DNA of 64,000 bases from assembly GCF_015706575.1 (NCBI RefSeq), contig NW_024037065.1:2914001-2978000 (forward strand), written 5' to 3'. This DNA is from Patiria miniata. Its lineage: Eukaryota > Echinodermata > Asteroidea > Valvatida > Asterinidae. This document shows positions 46,108-58,080 of this stretch, one piece after another (position 1 is the first letter of the stretch; each line of letters begins with the position of its first letter). The position numbers and the translations under genes are program-made. The notes under the pieces were generated by a model. It was given only the letters and a program-made list of their open reading frames with translations. It searched no databases and was not told where the DNA came from.

Positions 46108-47664
46108 GTGGTTGCCAGTGCATGGTCACAGATTCCGCCAATTGCCGGACCAAAGCTTTCTCAAAAAATTGTTTACCAAAATACATTACTGATAGCAGTT
46201 AGGAGGACCCGACATCCTGATCTTAAGAACGTCTTTCTCTTGCTTTTTGCCACTAAAACCCCTCCTGTGGTCAATGTCGGACCAAAACTTCCCGATTTTC
46301 ACAAGCTGGGCACAGAGGACGATATCGTCTGTTGGCTGGACACGTTTGAGCGGCTCGCATCTGCCGAGAAAAAAGAGAAAAAGGACTGGCCAAGACTCCT
46401 CGAACCATATCTAACGGGGAAGGCGCAGAAAGCTTTCCACTCACTCAACGAGACTGAAAAGGGCGACTACGACAAGATCGTCCAAGCAATCCATCGCCGA
46501 TATTCCCTCACCCCTGAGGCATATCGTCAGAAATTTCGCAATGACTCAAAAAAGCTAGGTAAAACCTTTGAGGAGTATGCCCACCGTCTTGAATTCAACT
46601 TCACTAAGTGGCTACAAATCTCCAAAACAAACGCGGATCAGCCAGAGGTTAAGCGTATAATGAACCTTGTGATGCTGGACCAGTTCCTTTCACCGACCTC
46701 AATGCTCGATGAAACATTGCGTCTCAAGATGAGGGAGAAACCACAAAAATCCCTCATTGAGATTTCCAAGGCAGCCGATGAGTACGTCCTTCGCCGTCGT
46801 GGGTCAACAGTGGCTGGGGCCCATAGCCGAATGGACAATAAACAGACTCATGCGGATTCCTTCAAAGTGGATGGGTCAACCCGTGATACACGTCCACTGA
46901 GCGGTATGGGTCAAACCAATACACCCAGACCCGCTACATCGCAGGGCCAACCCGACACGCCGAGACGCAAGCCATTCAATCTGGTATGCTTTCGGTGCCA
47001 TCAAATCGGACATCGTGAGGCGGATTGTCCGCTTCCACCCAATCGCCCTCCAAGGCCAAAGCCTCCACATTCCTCCGCAGAGAACACTCGACCGGCTCCC
47101 AAACAGCCCCCTCCGGACAAAACATCGCGCACGCCACCAGAGGTCCGTGTTCTCCAACCATCCGCCAGTGAAACCAACACTTCTCTGGACACTGTCGGCA
47201 CATGTACTGGCCCGTATGTCGAGTTGACAACCGGTGACAAGCAGTTTTTGGCACTGGTGGACACCGGGTCAAATGTGTCACTGATTTCGCGAACTATGTG
47301 CGCCAATCTTGAACTGGACCCGTCGACATCGCAATCTCTCGTCACCGTGAATGCCATTCAGATCGACACACTTGGGACTGTTGCGGTAGACGTCAGTGTC
47401 GGGGGTGTTGACCTTACCATCCACCCCCACTGTGTCAGCTGCCTCCCCTGCCCCATCCTTCTCGGTATGGACTTCGTACGCGACGCTCAACTGACTTTGG
47501 ACTTCAGTGGTGGGTCGTATTGGTGCACTGATGGAATCGGACGTTGCATCAAATACCCACTCCATGGCTTTTCACCCAAGTCACTGGGTAAGGCCGCCCC
47601 TGCCGACGTCCAGACCCCCCCCCCCACCGACCATCGACGACATGGAAAAACCATCAACAGCTAA
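46108..47664 (+). CDS. Gypsy gag with zinc knuckle and retropepsin-like protease
   Basis: The 518-residue frame has a capsid-like region (DIVCWLDTFERLASAEKKEK, KAFHSLNETEKGDYD, FRNDSKKLGKTFEEYAHRL), a proline/threonine-rich linker, a CCHC knuckle CFRCHQIGHREADC (residues about 294-307), and protease motifs LALVDTGSNVSLIS and ILLGMDFV. The true start may be upstream because the element is 5'-truncated; the first 40 residues are probably not native. Pol overlaps its end in another frame, implying a programmed shift or a mutation. Confidence 0.8.
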   Translation: MVASAWSQIPPIAGPKLSQKIVYQNTLLIAVRRTRHPDLKNVFLLLFATKTPPVVNVGPKLPDFHKLGTEDDIVCWLDTFERLASAEKKEKKDWPRLLEPYLTGKAQKAFHSLNETEKGDYDKIVQAIHRRYSLTPEAYRQKFRNDSKKLGKTFEEYAHRLEFNFTKWLQISKTNADQPEVKRIMNLVMLDQFLSPTSMLDETLRLKMREKPQKSLIEISKAADEYVLRRRGSTVAGAHSRMDNKQTHADSFKVDGSTRDTRPLSGMGQTNTPRPATSQGQPDTPRRKPFNLVCFRCHQIGHREADCPLPPNRPPRPKPPHSSAENTRPAPKQPPPDKTSRTPPEVRVLQPSASETNTSLDTVGTCTGPYVELTTGDKQFLALVDTGSNVSLISRTMCANLELDPSTSQSLVTVNAIQIDTLGTVAVDVSVGGVDLTIHPHCVSCLPCPILLGMDFVRDAQLTLDFSGGSYWCTDGIGRCIKYPLHGFSPKSLGKAAPADVQTPPPTDHRRHGKTINS

Positions 47665-50648
47665 GCTGAACATGTGTATCCTGTCAACCACTGATCAACA
47701 GAAACTGGACGATCTCATTGCTGCATTCCCCGATGTTATGTGCAATGATATCGGTTGCACCAACCTGTCCTACCACCACATTGATGTGGGTGACGCACAG
47801 CCAGTGCGTACCCCAGTGTATCGCCTGTCGGCAGAACGGGAACAAGCACTGAACGAACAACTTTCCGAGTTACTAACGCTGGGAAAGGTGGAGCCATCAA
47901 CGTCCCCCTGGGCTTCGCCAGTGATTATGATTATGAGGGTACCGTATGTGCGTTGACTACAGAAAACTGAACTCTGTTACAACGGTCGATGCATACCCAA
48001 TGCCCACCATCGACGCCATCTTGAGTTCACTACGGGGTGCCCAGGTGTTCAGTTCCCTCGACTTACGCAGTGGGTACTGGCAGATGATGGTTCACCCAGA
48101 TGACGTCGAGAAGACGGCCTTCGCTTGTACAGACGGACTTTTCCAGTTCCGTGTCCTCCCATTCGGAGTCATTAACGGGCCAGCGAGCTTTCAGCGGCTC
48201 ATGTCGACTGTTCTTGGCGACCTGATTGGCAGGAAGTGCTATGTCTACCTGGACGACATTGTCTGCTTTTCCACATCCATTGATCAGCACCTGCAGGACT
48301 TAGAGGATATCTTCACTAAGCTTCAGCGTGCCGGACTCACTGCCAATGTCGCCAAGTGCCGATTTGGGTGTAGTGAAATGGTCTACCTTGGCCATGTCAT
48401 AACCCCGGGCGGCATCAAGCCAGACCCAGACAAGGTGGACGCCGTCAATTCCTATCCAGTGCCTGTGAACGTGAAGCAGCTCGAGCGGTTCCTGGGAATG
48501 AATGCGTGGTTTCATAAATTCATTCCCAACTTCTCCACAGTCGCCGAACCCTTACACAATCTCCGCCGTAAACACACCACCTGGGATTGGTCAGAGGACT
48601 GCCAAGTGGCCTTCAGCACCCTGAAACAACTCCTCACATCTGATCCAGTGCTGGGTTACCCGGATGGGGACCTGCCTTTCTCCGTCCATACCGACGCCAG
48701 TGACGTTGGGCTGGGCGCCGTCCTCCAGCAGGGCCAGGGGTGAGAGGTCCGCACAATTGCCTATGCAAGTCGTGCCCTCAACAGTGCAGAGAGACGTTAC
48801 AGTATCACGGAGCGTGAATGTCTTGCCGTGGTCTGGGCGATGGAGAAGTGGCGACCGTACCTAGAGGGTAGAAAGTGTCGGGTGTTTACAGATCACCAGG
48901 CACTCTGCTGGCTCTTTCGCAAATCGAAGCAGACACCTCGACTGGCTAGATTGGTCCTCCGCCTTCAGGACTTTAAGTTCGATGTCGTCTACCGCCCAGG
49001 CACTCTCAACAATGTGCCTGATGCTCTATCACGCATTCCAGAGTCTACATCCGTCGTGGGGGTCATACAGACACCACAGGAGCCGAACAAGGGTACAACA
49101 AACCCCACCCTGCCAGTCGCTGACTTACCATCAGAACCACAGCCTCACAATGCCGAGCCACACGTGAACCACAATCATGATCGATGTGCTGCCTCAAACT
49201 GCCGAGAACCACAGGACGACGTTGTGGACTGGATTTATTGCGATGACTGTAAGCATTGGTTCCACCAACCCTGTGTGAACATCCAGCCTCAACGCGCTGC
49301 ACAGATCAACCGGTATTCCTGTCCAGCATGCCGCAGACGCCACTGGGCAAACCGGAAAGAGAATGAATGGACAAACCAGACCGCTACTCCCCAAGCAGAC
49401 CATGGTTTCTTGAGCCACCAGCAGTTGGTACAGGGGCAGACACAGGACCCGAGTTTGATGCCCATCATTCACTTTCTGCAGCATGGTGATTTGCCGGGTG
49501 ATCAAGCCGAGGCCAGCCGATTGGAAAAGAGCGTAGACGCATACCGCTTGCATGGTGATGTCTTGTTGCACTATGCCTCTTCTTCATGGCCGGTGGTTGT
49601 GCCGTCAGCCCTCAAACACGCTGTGCTGTTCGAATGCCACTCCGCCCCGTCCGCAGGTCACTTGGGCCGCTCTAAAACCATCGCACGTATCAAACGACAC
49701 AACCTATGGTGGGATGGACTGACTAAGGATGTCCGTAGCTTCGTCCGGGCATGTGATGTCTGCAAAAAGACGAAACCACACTTTCAAAAACCTGCTGGAC
49801 TGATGCTGTCAACAACCTCGACCAGACCGTGGGAAATCGTTGCAGTGGATATCATGGGGCCCCTACCCAGGAGCTACGCTGGCCATGAGTTTCTCCTTGT
49901 AGCTGTGGACCACTACACCAAGTGGACTGAAGTTTTCCCACTGAAAGCAGCTACAGGCAAAGTCATTGCCTGTACCATTGCCCGCCAACTGTTCAGCCGA
50001 TTCGGAGCCCCGAAGACCCTCCTGTCAGACAACGGTTCCCAGTTTACCAGTCGTGCTCTCGAGTCAATCTGTTCGCGGTGGGGGGTCCAACAAGTCTTCA
50101 TCACTCCCTACCACCCACAGAGTAACTGGGTCGAGAGGGTGAATCGCAACCTAAAAGCCATGATGCGCGCCTTTGTTGGCGACGACCACCGCTCGTGGGA
50201 TATTCACGCAGCTGAATTTGCCTTCGCGCTAAACACCGCCAAACATGAGACCACAGGGGTAGAGCCGTCTGTACTGATGTTGGGTCGAAAAATCTGCACA
50301 CCCATGACAAATAGGCTACCTTCCCCAGCTCATCCCGACAACCACACCCATGCAGAGACAACTGCCGAAGTCGCCTCACACTGCCAGGAGGCCAGACAGA
50401 AGCGGAAAAAATACTATGACCGACACCGGCGTCCCGCGAACATCGATGTTGGCGAACACGTGATGCTGAGAACACATCCTCAGTCAAACGCGCAGAAGCA
50501 TTTCTGTGCCAAGCTAGCCCCCCTATAGAAAGGCCCCTACATCGTGAAAGAGCGTCTCACGCCGGTGAACCTCAAGATCGCGGATGTCCTCTTGCCAGAC
50601 AAGAACATTGTGGTCCACGTGGACCAGGTCAAACCCTGCTGCCCATAG
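47507..50648 (+). pseudogene. Gypsy pol with reverse transcriptase, RNase H, PHD finger and integrase
   Basis: Reverse transcriptase has DYRKLNSVTTVDAYPMPTID, DLRSGYWQM, LPFGVINGPASFQRLM and CYVYLDDIVCF. RNase H follows with VHTDASDVGLGAVL, a TGA stop at 48741, then ALNSAERRYSITERECLAVV. A PHD finger of C4HC3 type lies at about 49184-49350. Integrase has the HHCC zinc domain (GHLGRSKTIARI, CDVCKKTKP) and DDE core (VDIMGPLP, LSDNGSQF, HPQSNWVERVNR). A stop at 50526 precedes the end, KIADVLLPDKNIVVHVDQVK. A small deletion near 47935 removes part of the motif before DYRKLN. Apart from these lesions the polyprotein is whole. Confidence 0.9.
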
Positions 50649-51251
50649 ACCCCGTGGACTGTCGTTCTTGGCTGCCATTTCCATGTTGAACTGTAGATAT
50701 GTTTATATTCAGCTGTGCTGAATCCTTGTATTTATCATGTTTAACCACAGTTTTGGGTTTTTTTCGCAAAAGTTGTTGAAAAGATCCACCTTTTTCTTCC
50801 GCATGTTTAAAACGATCACCATGGTACATGTATTTGACTGATTTTTCTAAATTGTGTACTTATGCGGCTTTCAAGACACAAAAACAAAAGTAGATGGACA
50901 GTACATGTGCATGTGTATGTGAGGAAAATATGGCAAAATCATGTTGTTTTATTTTGTCCATTTATTGCAAACTCCAATGCAGTATACTTGTCACAGTCTC
51001 ACTTTTATAGGACACATGAGGGAAAGGAATCATATTTTGTAATTGCTTTTGACATTTGTTTTGATTTAGCTGCCATCCTTGTAATACATGTATTTTGGGT
51101 ATTACTATTTCCTCAGGATATTACAGGCAAAGGAAAAAATAAGTTTCATTGGTGGAAAAGTTGAAAAAGGGAAAATGGTTTGATCACAATTAGACTTTTC
51201 TCTGTGTAAACAAACCCTTGTTTTGTTGGGGATTTGTTTAGGAGGGGGGGA

Positions 51252-51448
51252 TGTAACGGGACTAGTTGCCAGTCTAATTCGAAGTGCATGATGGGATAGG
51301 CTCATTAGCATATCCAAGATGGAGTTTATTCTTGAGAACGATATGGAAATAAAGTAGTGGATCTGAAAGTACGTTTTGTGTCCCACAGGCCCCCTTGACT
51401 TGTCATCTTAACCTGATAATTGGTAAGAACCCTTCCAAGATTCTTACA
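51252..51448 (+). repeat. 3' LTR (197 bp)
   Basis: It starts TGTAACGGGACTAG directly after the polypurine tract and ends TTCTTACA. An AATAAA signal lies at about 51349. Its ends fit TG...CA. Confidence 0.65.
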
Positions 51449-51873
51449 GTAGTAATTTTGTGCTTTTTTTTTACAAAAGCAACTTGCACTGCTGCAGCTC
51501 TTGGGATACCATGCTTGCTGAAGGAGCAGGTCAAAGACATGATCGTGTTTGGAGAGGAAGCAGTAAGTTAAACGTTTTAATATAACTGACATGCAGATCC
51601 TTGTCATTTGATTGGTGGAACTCACATACATAGCATTCCTTGCTGCTCGCATTTACGACAGGGCTCAAAAGTCCCATGTGTCCATGGTGAATGGGATTTA
51701 CTGTTCAACATTCAGGATTATCCTTGTTCGCACGGCTTTTGAACAGTTGACCCTCACTAAATTTGCAGCAGAGCATTGCAGATCCAAACCTGAGAAGGTT
51801 GTGACCCGATTGGTGCTGCTTGACAACCGCACATAGACATAGCTGCCAACATTTCAAAATCCCAATTAGTAAT

Positions 51874-51879
51874 CAAATA

Positions 51880-51905
<26 letters not shown>
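51874..51905. repeat. Poly-A tract
   Basis: About 26 consecutive A. It could be the tail of a retroposed sequence; the preceding frame 51612-51836 was not recognised. Confidence 0.6.
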
Positions 51906-51910
<5 letters not shown>

Positions 51911-53149
51911 TAATTTTGTTTTAATGTCTGTATTTGTTTGTTGAAGTCAAATAAATAATAACATCAATAACATGTGCGCATATTTTTTTGGAGATGCCTG
52001 CTATCGATGTTGAGTTTCGAGTTTGTATCATCATCATCATGTTTTTACACACAATGGTATGGCCACCGTATGCGAAAGAAATATCCCGCCAACATACCTT
52101 GCGAACGCATGCTGATTTATCTTTTCTGTCTGTTGTGGCAAACTCAAACTCTATTACCAATTATTCCAACCATACTCTTATTAAATTCCATGATTAAAAT
52201 CTCGCACTGATGGGGGTCTCATCCCGGCAATAAGCGCCTAAATGTGCTCACGATCGCCACTGAAAAGTACTCACATACAGTACACACAACCACACACCCA
52301 CGAGATGCACACAAATGACACACCATTGAAAAATAGTTTTAGTCTGGTCCTCAAGTACTCCACTGCGCACACTGCATTGATGTCTATCAGGTGCTTGACT
52401 GCATTCTTATTAGACTTTTTCGTTAGGTAGAAAATGGGAAATTCGTAATGTTTTAGTGGCAAATCGTATTTTCGTAATTTAACAAATAATTCGTAATAAT
52501 TACGAAAAAAAGTTGGTAGCTTTGCATAGACATGGCAGGGAGGTTAACAGATGTGCCAACGTAGATGTGCCAACATCGTTACATTTTACCCTGACGCAAA
52601 TACCATCTTTTTACCCAAAAAATCTCGATGGGGAAAAATTTGGGGTAATTTTTTTGAAGGTGTTTTGCTGGGTAGGTATGCCTTTCAGAGTTTTGGGCCA
52701 TGTGTGCCAGGCCACTACTCCCCCCCCCCCCCCCCCTACCCTCGCAATCTTTAGAAATCACTACCCCTGCTGTACGTGGTCTAGCTGGTGGGTTTTTTCA
52801 GCCTTAATTTAAATCACCTCAATTACAAGTACAAGCCTACATTCCTCACTTGTGTTTGTGTTTAATCTACAGACAGACGGTGTGCCAATAATATGTGGTG
52901 ACGAAGGAGATTTGGCCTCGTAGCACCTTCAGTGTAGAGATCGATGGGACGATTGTGAGCTAGTCTAAAGATGTGCTCTTAGCCATGGCAGTTTACCTCG
53001 CAAGTTTCTATGTCTTCAATTTAGCTTACCCCACCCGTCTCAAGAGGACACTGACATTTTTCCAGAAGGGAGTTCTTAATATCCAGGATAACTTGAAGCC
53101 TGAGAAAGTTGTGATCTCCCTTCTGGAGAAACTCAGTCAACTCATGTAG

Positions 53150-56100
53150 AATACGTTTAATCTTCATGTAAACGTGCATGCAGTTTATTGGAATAAGCCC
53201 CTTACTTTCTTATCAAAGCTGTGTTTGCAATGGACTTACTTGTTTTTGGTTTGAAATGTATCTGGACCTTGTGAACATTTGCAATGGGTAAATTCTGTCT
53301 TTTGTTTGCACTTGGACGTTTGAATGGAGGGATCTTACCCAGAGTATAAAATACATATTACTGAGCTGGCAATAAGAAACATAGCAATATTATTGCCATT
53401 TGTTGTAACGTTTGACATGTTTGATCAGGTTGAACATTGTTCACTGAAACCAGTGAATAATAGATTGTTGCAAATTACAAGATTTCTAATGTTATCCATA
53501 ATATCTGACATCAAAAGTCAACATGTCCATAGTACATGAGCACAACAAACTCCTGTGCAGCGCATGCTCAGAGTTCTTGTGCATTGTGACCTTGCTGTGG
53601 TGGAATGTAAAGTTTGTGCTTGTTTACCAACTCGCACATTACTGTCTTAGTAAAAGTAGCCACTGGACACAGGGAAGCATAACTGAGAGGGGAGTTCCAA
53701 AGCTGTCCACACTGTACTTGAAATGGGCAAAGTAGCCATCATCTCAGACAGTTTAACTATGACATCTAATGCAAACATGGCTTAATAACTTAAACTGACT
53801 TGACTTGACATCATAACAGCGGATAGCACATTAATTAAGGCAAAACACTGTTATCTTTTGGAATCTTTTAACTGTTTTACTGCACTTTGAACTTTATGTA
53901 AAGCGAAAGGTTTTAAAATGTTTTTAAAACATGTTAAAACGTTACTGAAAAAAGATCAAGCAGCTGCAAATTGTAACGGCACTCATGATTTTGCATAGAA
54001 AACACTCCTGAAAGACTTTTCATTGAGGTCAAAGATGCTGCATATGAAATGAAAAGACTTGCATTGGGTCTCTGCACATAAAAATACACTGATGTCTTTT
54101 AGAGTTAATTACAGAAAGCCTTTGGTACTTTTGCTCAACTGTTACAGTTTGTTTACTGGATCACATACATGTATGCAGCATACATTCATCAGCATTTATA
54201 AAAAAAATATTGTATTCAAATTGTAAAGTTTCACGCCTGATTATATTTGCGTGACAATTTTACTTATTTCTCTAAGAACTTGTTCTTTTTTTTAATTCAA
54301 ATAATAATGTGCATTCAGTTTTCCAAAGTACCAGTGTTTCTTTGTTCTTTTGGCATCAAAGTCCTTCAATATTTTTTTTAGAGGGTTGGAAATCCATGTA
54401 ATGTTTGCCACCCTCCCAGCCAATGCTCATAAATTTATAGAAATAGGTATTATTATTTTCGGGACTTTCAGTTTAATTTTTCATTACATGAACTTTTGTA
54501 AGATTAATTGAGCTTTTGTAAAGTACCAGTCATACTCATACATGTATGTCACTCTTTAGAATGAAGTTTCCCGCTGAATTAAAGTCATGCTTCATACTTA
54601 GTTAATGAACTTATCAAAATTGAACAGAATACGTATTGATTTTGAGATCGAATATGTTCCACTTTAGAATGCATACCGTCTCAACCTCATAAAACGTCAG
54701 GTGTATTCAAAATGTATTTCATCGTTCAAGGCATATGGGAGCACATTTCAAACATTTAAAAAGCAAATCATTGTACACCTGCAAAGCACTCTGTCGTTGA
54801 TTACTTGTTGAAAGTTCTTAATTCAGTTTAATGTTATCCAGTATAACACTGGGAGCTCCGTCTTTTCATTTGTTGTACAATGTATTTATGAATTGGACAG
54901 GAAAATGTTATCCAATTAGATGGCATGTTTCACAGGAAACTGATTTTCAGTTGTCTTTTTGTCTCTTGTCTTACAGGTTGAGTACGAGTATCATGCAGTG
55001 GCAGATCCAGAGAGCAGTACTTTGAGTGGCATGCGTAATAATCACAATTCCTCTCCTTGGACCAACAATAGTACAGCGTTCACGTACTGAACTTCGTGTG
55101 CAAATTAGTCTTCATGTGCTGTGCCACTCTACCCCCAACCCCTTCTCCATCATTCATAACCTTAACCACTACCAGCCCCCCCCCCCCCGAGAAAAACCAG
55201 TCCAGTCATTGCCAGCCCCACCCCCAAAACCAGGCCCCACTACCCCCCCCCCCCGCTACTATGGATCTGCCACTGCCGAACAGCTGTATAACTAATGTGG
55301 TCATTTCAGATTTTTGAATTACTAACTGTTAATTACTCAAAGCTAATTAGTAAGGCGATGCAAAATTAAATGTTTGTTTCCGGTTACCCGACCGACCCGC
55401 TCTAAACCCCGCCGACCCAAAACATTTTATCCGAAATTCAACAAAATAAAAGTATTTCTTAAACGCCGACCCACTGTTTTTCAAATAGTTGACGGAAACA
55501 AGAAAATACCTCAAATATATTGCCACAGTACAGACTTTATAATACTCAAGGTCTTCTATTAAAAATGAAAACAAAGTTGATATGAATATTATTTTTCTCC
55601 ATACTTGACGGCGACAACACAACATACATCGCTGTATGGGTGTCACGTACAATCAAACCACTTCCATTGAGCATGAGGTGCTCGCAGTGTACATATGTAC
55701 ATATCCATACGTACTTGGACGGTACGGTCGAGTCCCACATCATCACACACAACGCGTTGTAAAAGGGGTTCCCCATTGCCCTGCGCGCATGCGCTATTCC
55801 CATTTTAGCGGTCTCCCAATTGAGACCAATTCAACGTACCCCGGACTCTATTACACGTACAGCTGGACGGACGTGTACATGCATGCAGCTGATATGTAGT
55901 GCAGCCGGGCCGGCCAGCTTAGCTTTGTACGTATAGGCTGGGCATTGTATGCACGTGGTGATCGATACATCGGAGTGACAAGAAGCTGCAGCTGGCTAGA
56001 TCGATACAAACGGTTCCTTAAACCAATGAAATGCAAGCTTACACTTATAATATATTCAACACATGAATCTGTGTTTTATATTGGTTTATTTATCGAACGT

Positions 56101-56500
56101 CAAATGTAAATAAATGCGCGCCCGATCTAAATGAGGCAATTACATTTACCGTGTTACCCCGTCCGTTTCAACGTGTCGTGAGCTTTCTGTGAGGGTGTAC
56201 TGTAATGTCAACCAAAGATCATAGAGCGCACGTAGCGCGCCCTAGGACCAGAGCGCGCTACGCGCACTCTAGGATATTTGATGTCAACTAAACAATCTGA
56301 GCCACTACGGGTTCACTCATTTTTGAAAGTCGTATAACGGGGGTTTAACGGCACATGTATGTAATATATTTTGATATTGTTTAACTTCAGCCATGTCGAA
56401 ATTCCAAATTTAATACAATTTTCTCGAAAAATATTCATGATGACATACCGCATGTTTATTATAGCTCTAGTTATTCATTGAAAATAAAAACATTGTTTAA
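53150..56500. other. Non-coding DNA
   Basis: No supported gene. C-rich runs lie near 52720, 55170 and 55240, a palindromic GCGCACGTAGCGCGC area near 56225-56275, and CATGTA words near 54165. Confidence 0.45.
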
Positions 56501-56593
56501 ATTAAAACATGACACCCCCTTCCGAAAGTGAAAGCGTCCAATAAAAAAAAAAGTTTTCAGGATATGCCGCCGCGATGCTGTTCTGTTGAGAAA

Positions 56594-56966
56594 ATGGCGT
56601 CTTCTCACCTTATTTCGTGTTCTATTGATTGCTGTTCTGTTTTATCTAATCACTTTAAGTTGTTTTCAACTGAGTCTACTTTGGAATTAATTTTTGCTGA
56701 TTTACACCGTGACCAAATTAAAGGGGGGGGGGGTTCATAATTTAACTACCGCTGAATCGAAGGGAGCAACAATCGACAAAAATCTATTTCACACACCAAT
56801 TATAAATCTTGTAAATGTGGGTCTGTCTTCGTTTCGTCTGTCATGTTCTGCGTGTGATGAGGAGCCGCCAATAGAAGAGCCAGAGGTAGCATCAAAGGAT
56901 GCATTTAATGTACTAATGCAGGGCGCTGCCCGGGATAAGAAGCGGAAATTACCGCCGACAAGAATG
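56594..56966 (+). CDS. Possible first exon, unknown product
   Basis: An ATG at 56594 opens MASSHLISCSIDCCSVLSNH and continues to DLHRDQIK, where a run of about 11 G shifts the frame. The next part reads NLTTAESKGATIDKNLFHT, RLSCSACDEEPPIEEPE and SKDAFNVLMQGAARDKKRK, then meets GTAAGT after 56966. The donor and composition support an exon, but the G run breaks it. Direct splicing to the RAG1-N-like exon at 62428 fails because the phases differ. I do not recognise the protein. Confidence 0.3.
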
Positions 56967-57122
56967 TAAGTTCAAATGCTGTTATACATAAAGTGATTTT
57001 GTTTGTTCAACACGTCTTGTTTTTTTTTTGTTTTTTTAAATAACATCGATACGCGATCGGCTTCGCTCACATGATCTGCGTATTTGTTTTACTATTTGCA
57101 TTGATACATTCGCCGGCCTATA

Positions 57123-57484
57123 GGCGGACGCAACTTGAACGTTCATTGACTTTCGTTAGCATGCGAGTACCAGTTGCCGAGGTGAAAAGAAAATGCGATG
57201 TGCACAAAACAAATCACGCAAGCTGATGTTTGGGGTGGTTTTTCTTTCATTTTACACATCAAAATGTCATTTGACTGAAATATAACTGAGATCGAAGTAT
57301 GAAAGATAACTGTTAAAAGGTATACAATTTTGCTTCACGATTTGTGTGTTTTTAAGTCTCATGAAAATGCGCTAACTCTGTGAAATTCCTACACGCATTT
57401 TTGCGTTGGTAAGACTTTGTTTTCACCTCGCTAGTCTGGTGCCGGCGCACGCCGACGTCTCATTTACATAAAGTTGCGTCCTCC
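57123..57484. mobile_element. 362 bp MITE with TA target site
   Basis: The ends GGCGGACGCAACTT (57123) and AAGTTGCGTCCTCC (to 57484) are 14 bp inverted repeats with one mismatch, flanked by TA on both sides. A second internal pair, gaggtgaaaa/ttttcacctc, extends the inverted structure. The size and TA duplication fit a Tc1/mariner-type non-autonomous element. Confidence 0.65.
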
Positions 57485-57878
57485 TATTTTGATAGTCAAT
57501 CCTTGTCATCCATCTCAGATTTACTCCTCCATGGATTTACCCACATCAACTGTAAGAACATATTAATTTCACCACTGAATTGGGATATTTGAATGATTTG
57601 TGTGGATAAAGCAAGACAAATTTAATTTATCGCGGGTATTTTGTTTACGTCGTACATGATCGTGATGACAATCATGTTGTATTGTACATGCACACGTACG
57701 TAGGCCCTACGCATCATGCATGCGCGCACACGTACATGTACGTGAGTCGATTGAGCATCGAAGGGAGTGTCGGGGGTGTGTCGCGCATGAGCCAATCACA
57801 GGCCAAATTCGATGTAAAGTGGGCTTAGTGGGGAGATTTCATCAACACTTTGAAATGTCAGATCATGACTTGGCGTTA

Positions 57879-57898
57879 AAAAAAAAAAAAAAAAAAAA
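57879..57898. repeat. Poly-A tract
   Basis: About 20 A, possibly the tail of a retroposed sequence. No gene adjoins it. Confidence 0.6.
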
Positions 57899-58080
57899 GT
57901 TGTATACTCTGTATTTTTTTTTTAATCTGATTAATACGATGCTAACATTATGTCCCTTTCACTGAGAACCAGGAAATTAATACTTTTATAATTTAAACCT
58001 AAAACATTGATTTTTATGAAATCATAAAAAAATCATGATATAGGCCTATTAAATTAATAGTCAATTCAAAAATAAGGGTA

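Larger units (their letters stand above)
46108..51448 (+). mobile_element. Ty3/gypsy retrotransposon, 5'-truncated, with PHD finger
   Basis: It contains gag, protease, reverse transcriptase, RNase H, a PHD finger, integrase, an untranslated region, polypurine tract GGAGGGGGGGA (51241-51251) and a 197 bp 3' LTR. No 5' LTR or primer site was found left of gag. It sits in an intron of the SAMD3-like gene, 31 bp before exon B. Only a few mutations disrupt the frames, so it is comparatively young. Confidence 0.85.
44810..53149 (+). pseudogene. SAMD3-like gene remnant interrupted by a gypsy element
   Basis: Three pieces fit one family. Exon A (44810 to about 45181) follows TTTTTTTCATATCAG and encodes VMWKYRLQYKFANSRRR, WGIANYQPARPSLEDDASI and ALADRRRQITKDGAS. 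Exon B (51480-51562) encodes ATCTAAALGIPCLLKEQV then KDMIVFGEEA and ends at GTAAGT. Exon C (52873-53149) encodes DGVPIICGDEGD and, after a frameshift and a TAG, FSVEIDGTIV, AMAVYLASFYVFNLAYP and a terminal stop. Exon B and C phases agree. From memory this is the C-terminal region of sterile alpha motif protein 3-like proteins of fish and invertebrates; the SAM domain and middle exons are not seen. Function unknown. Confidence 0.55.

Noticed and set aside
46876..47565. Several minus-strand frames across gag
   Set aside because: They are antisense to a clear gag/protease frame.
51612..51836. 74-residue plus-strand frame
   Set aside because: No recognisable content and no splice support beyond position between two SAMD3-like exons.
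55026..55317. Proline-rich frames
   Set aside because: They come from C-rich simple sequence.
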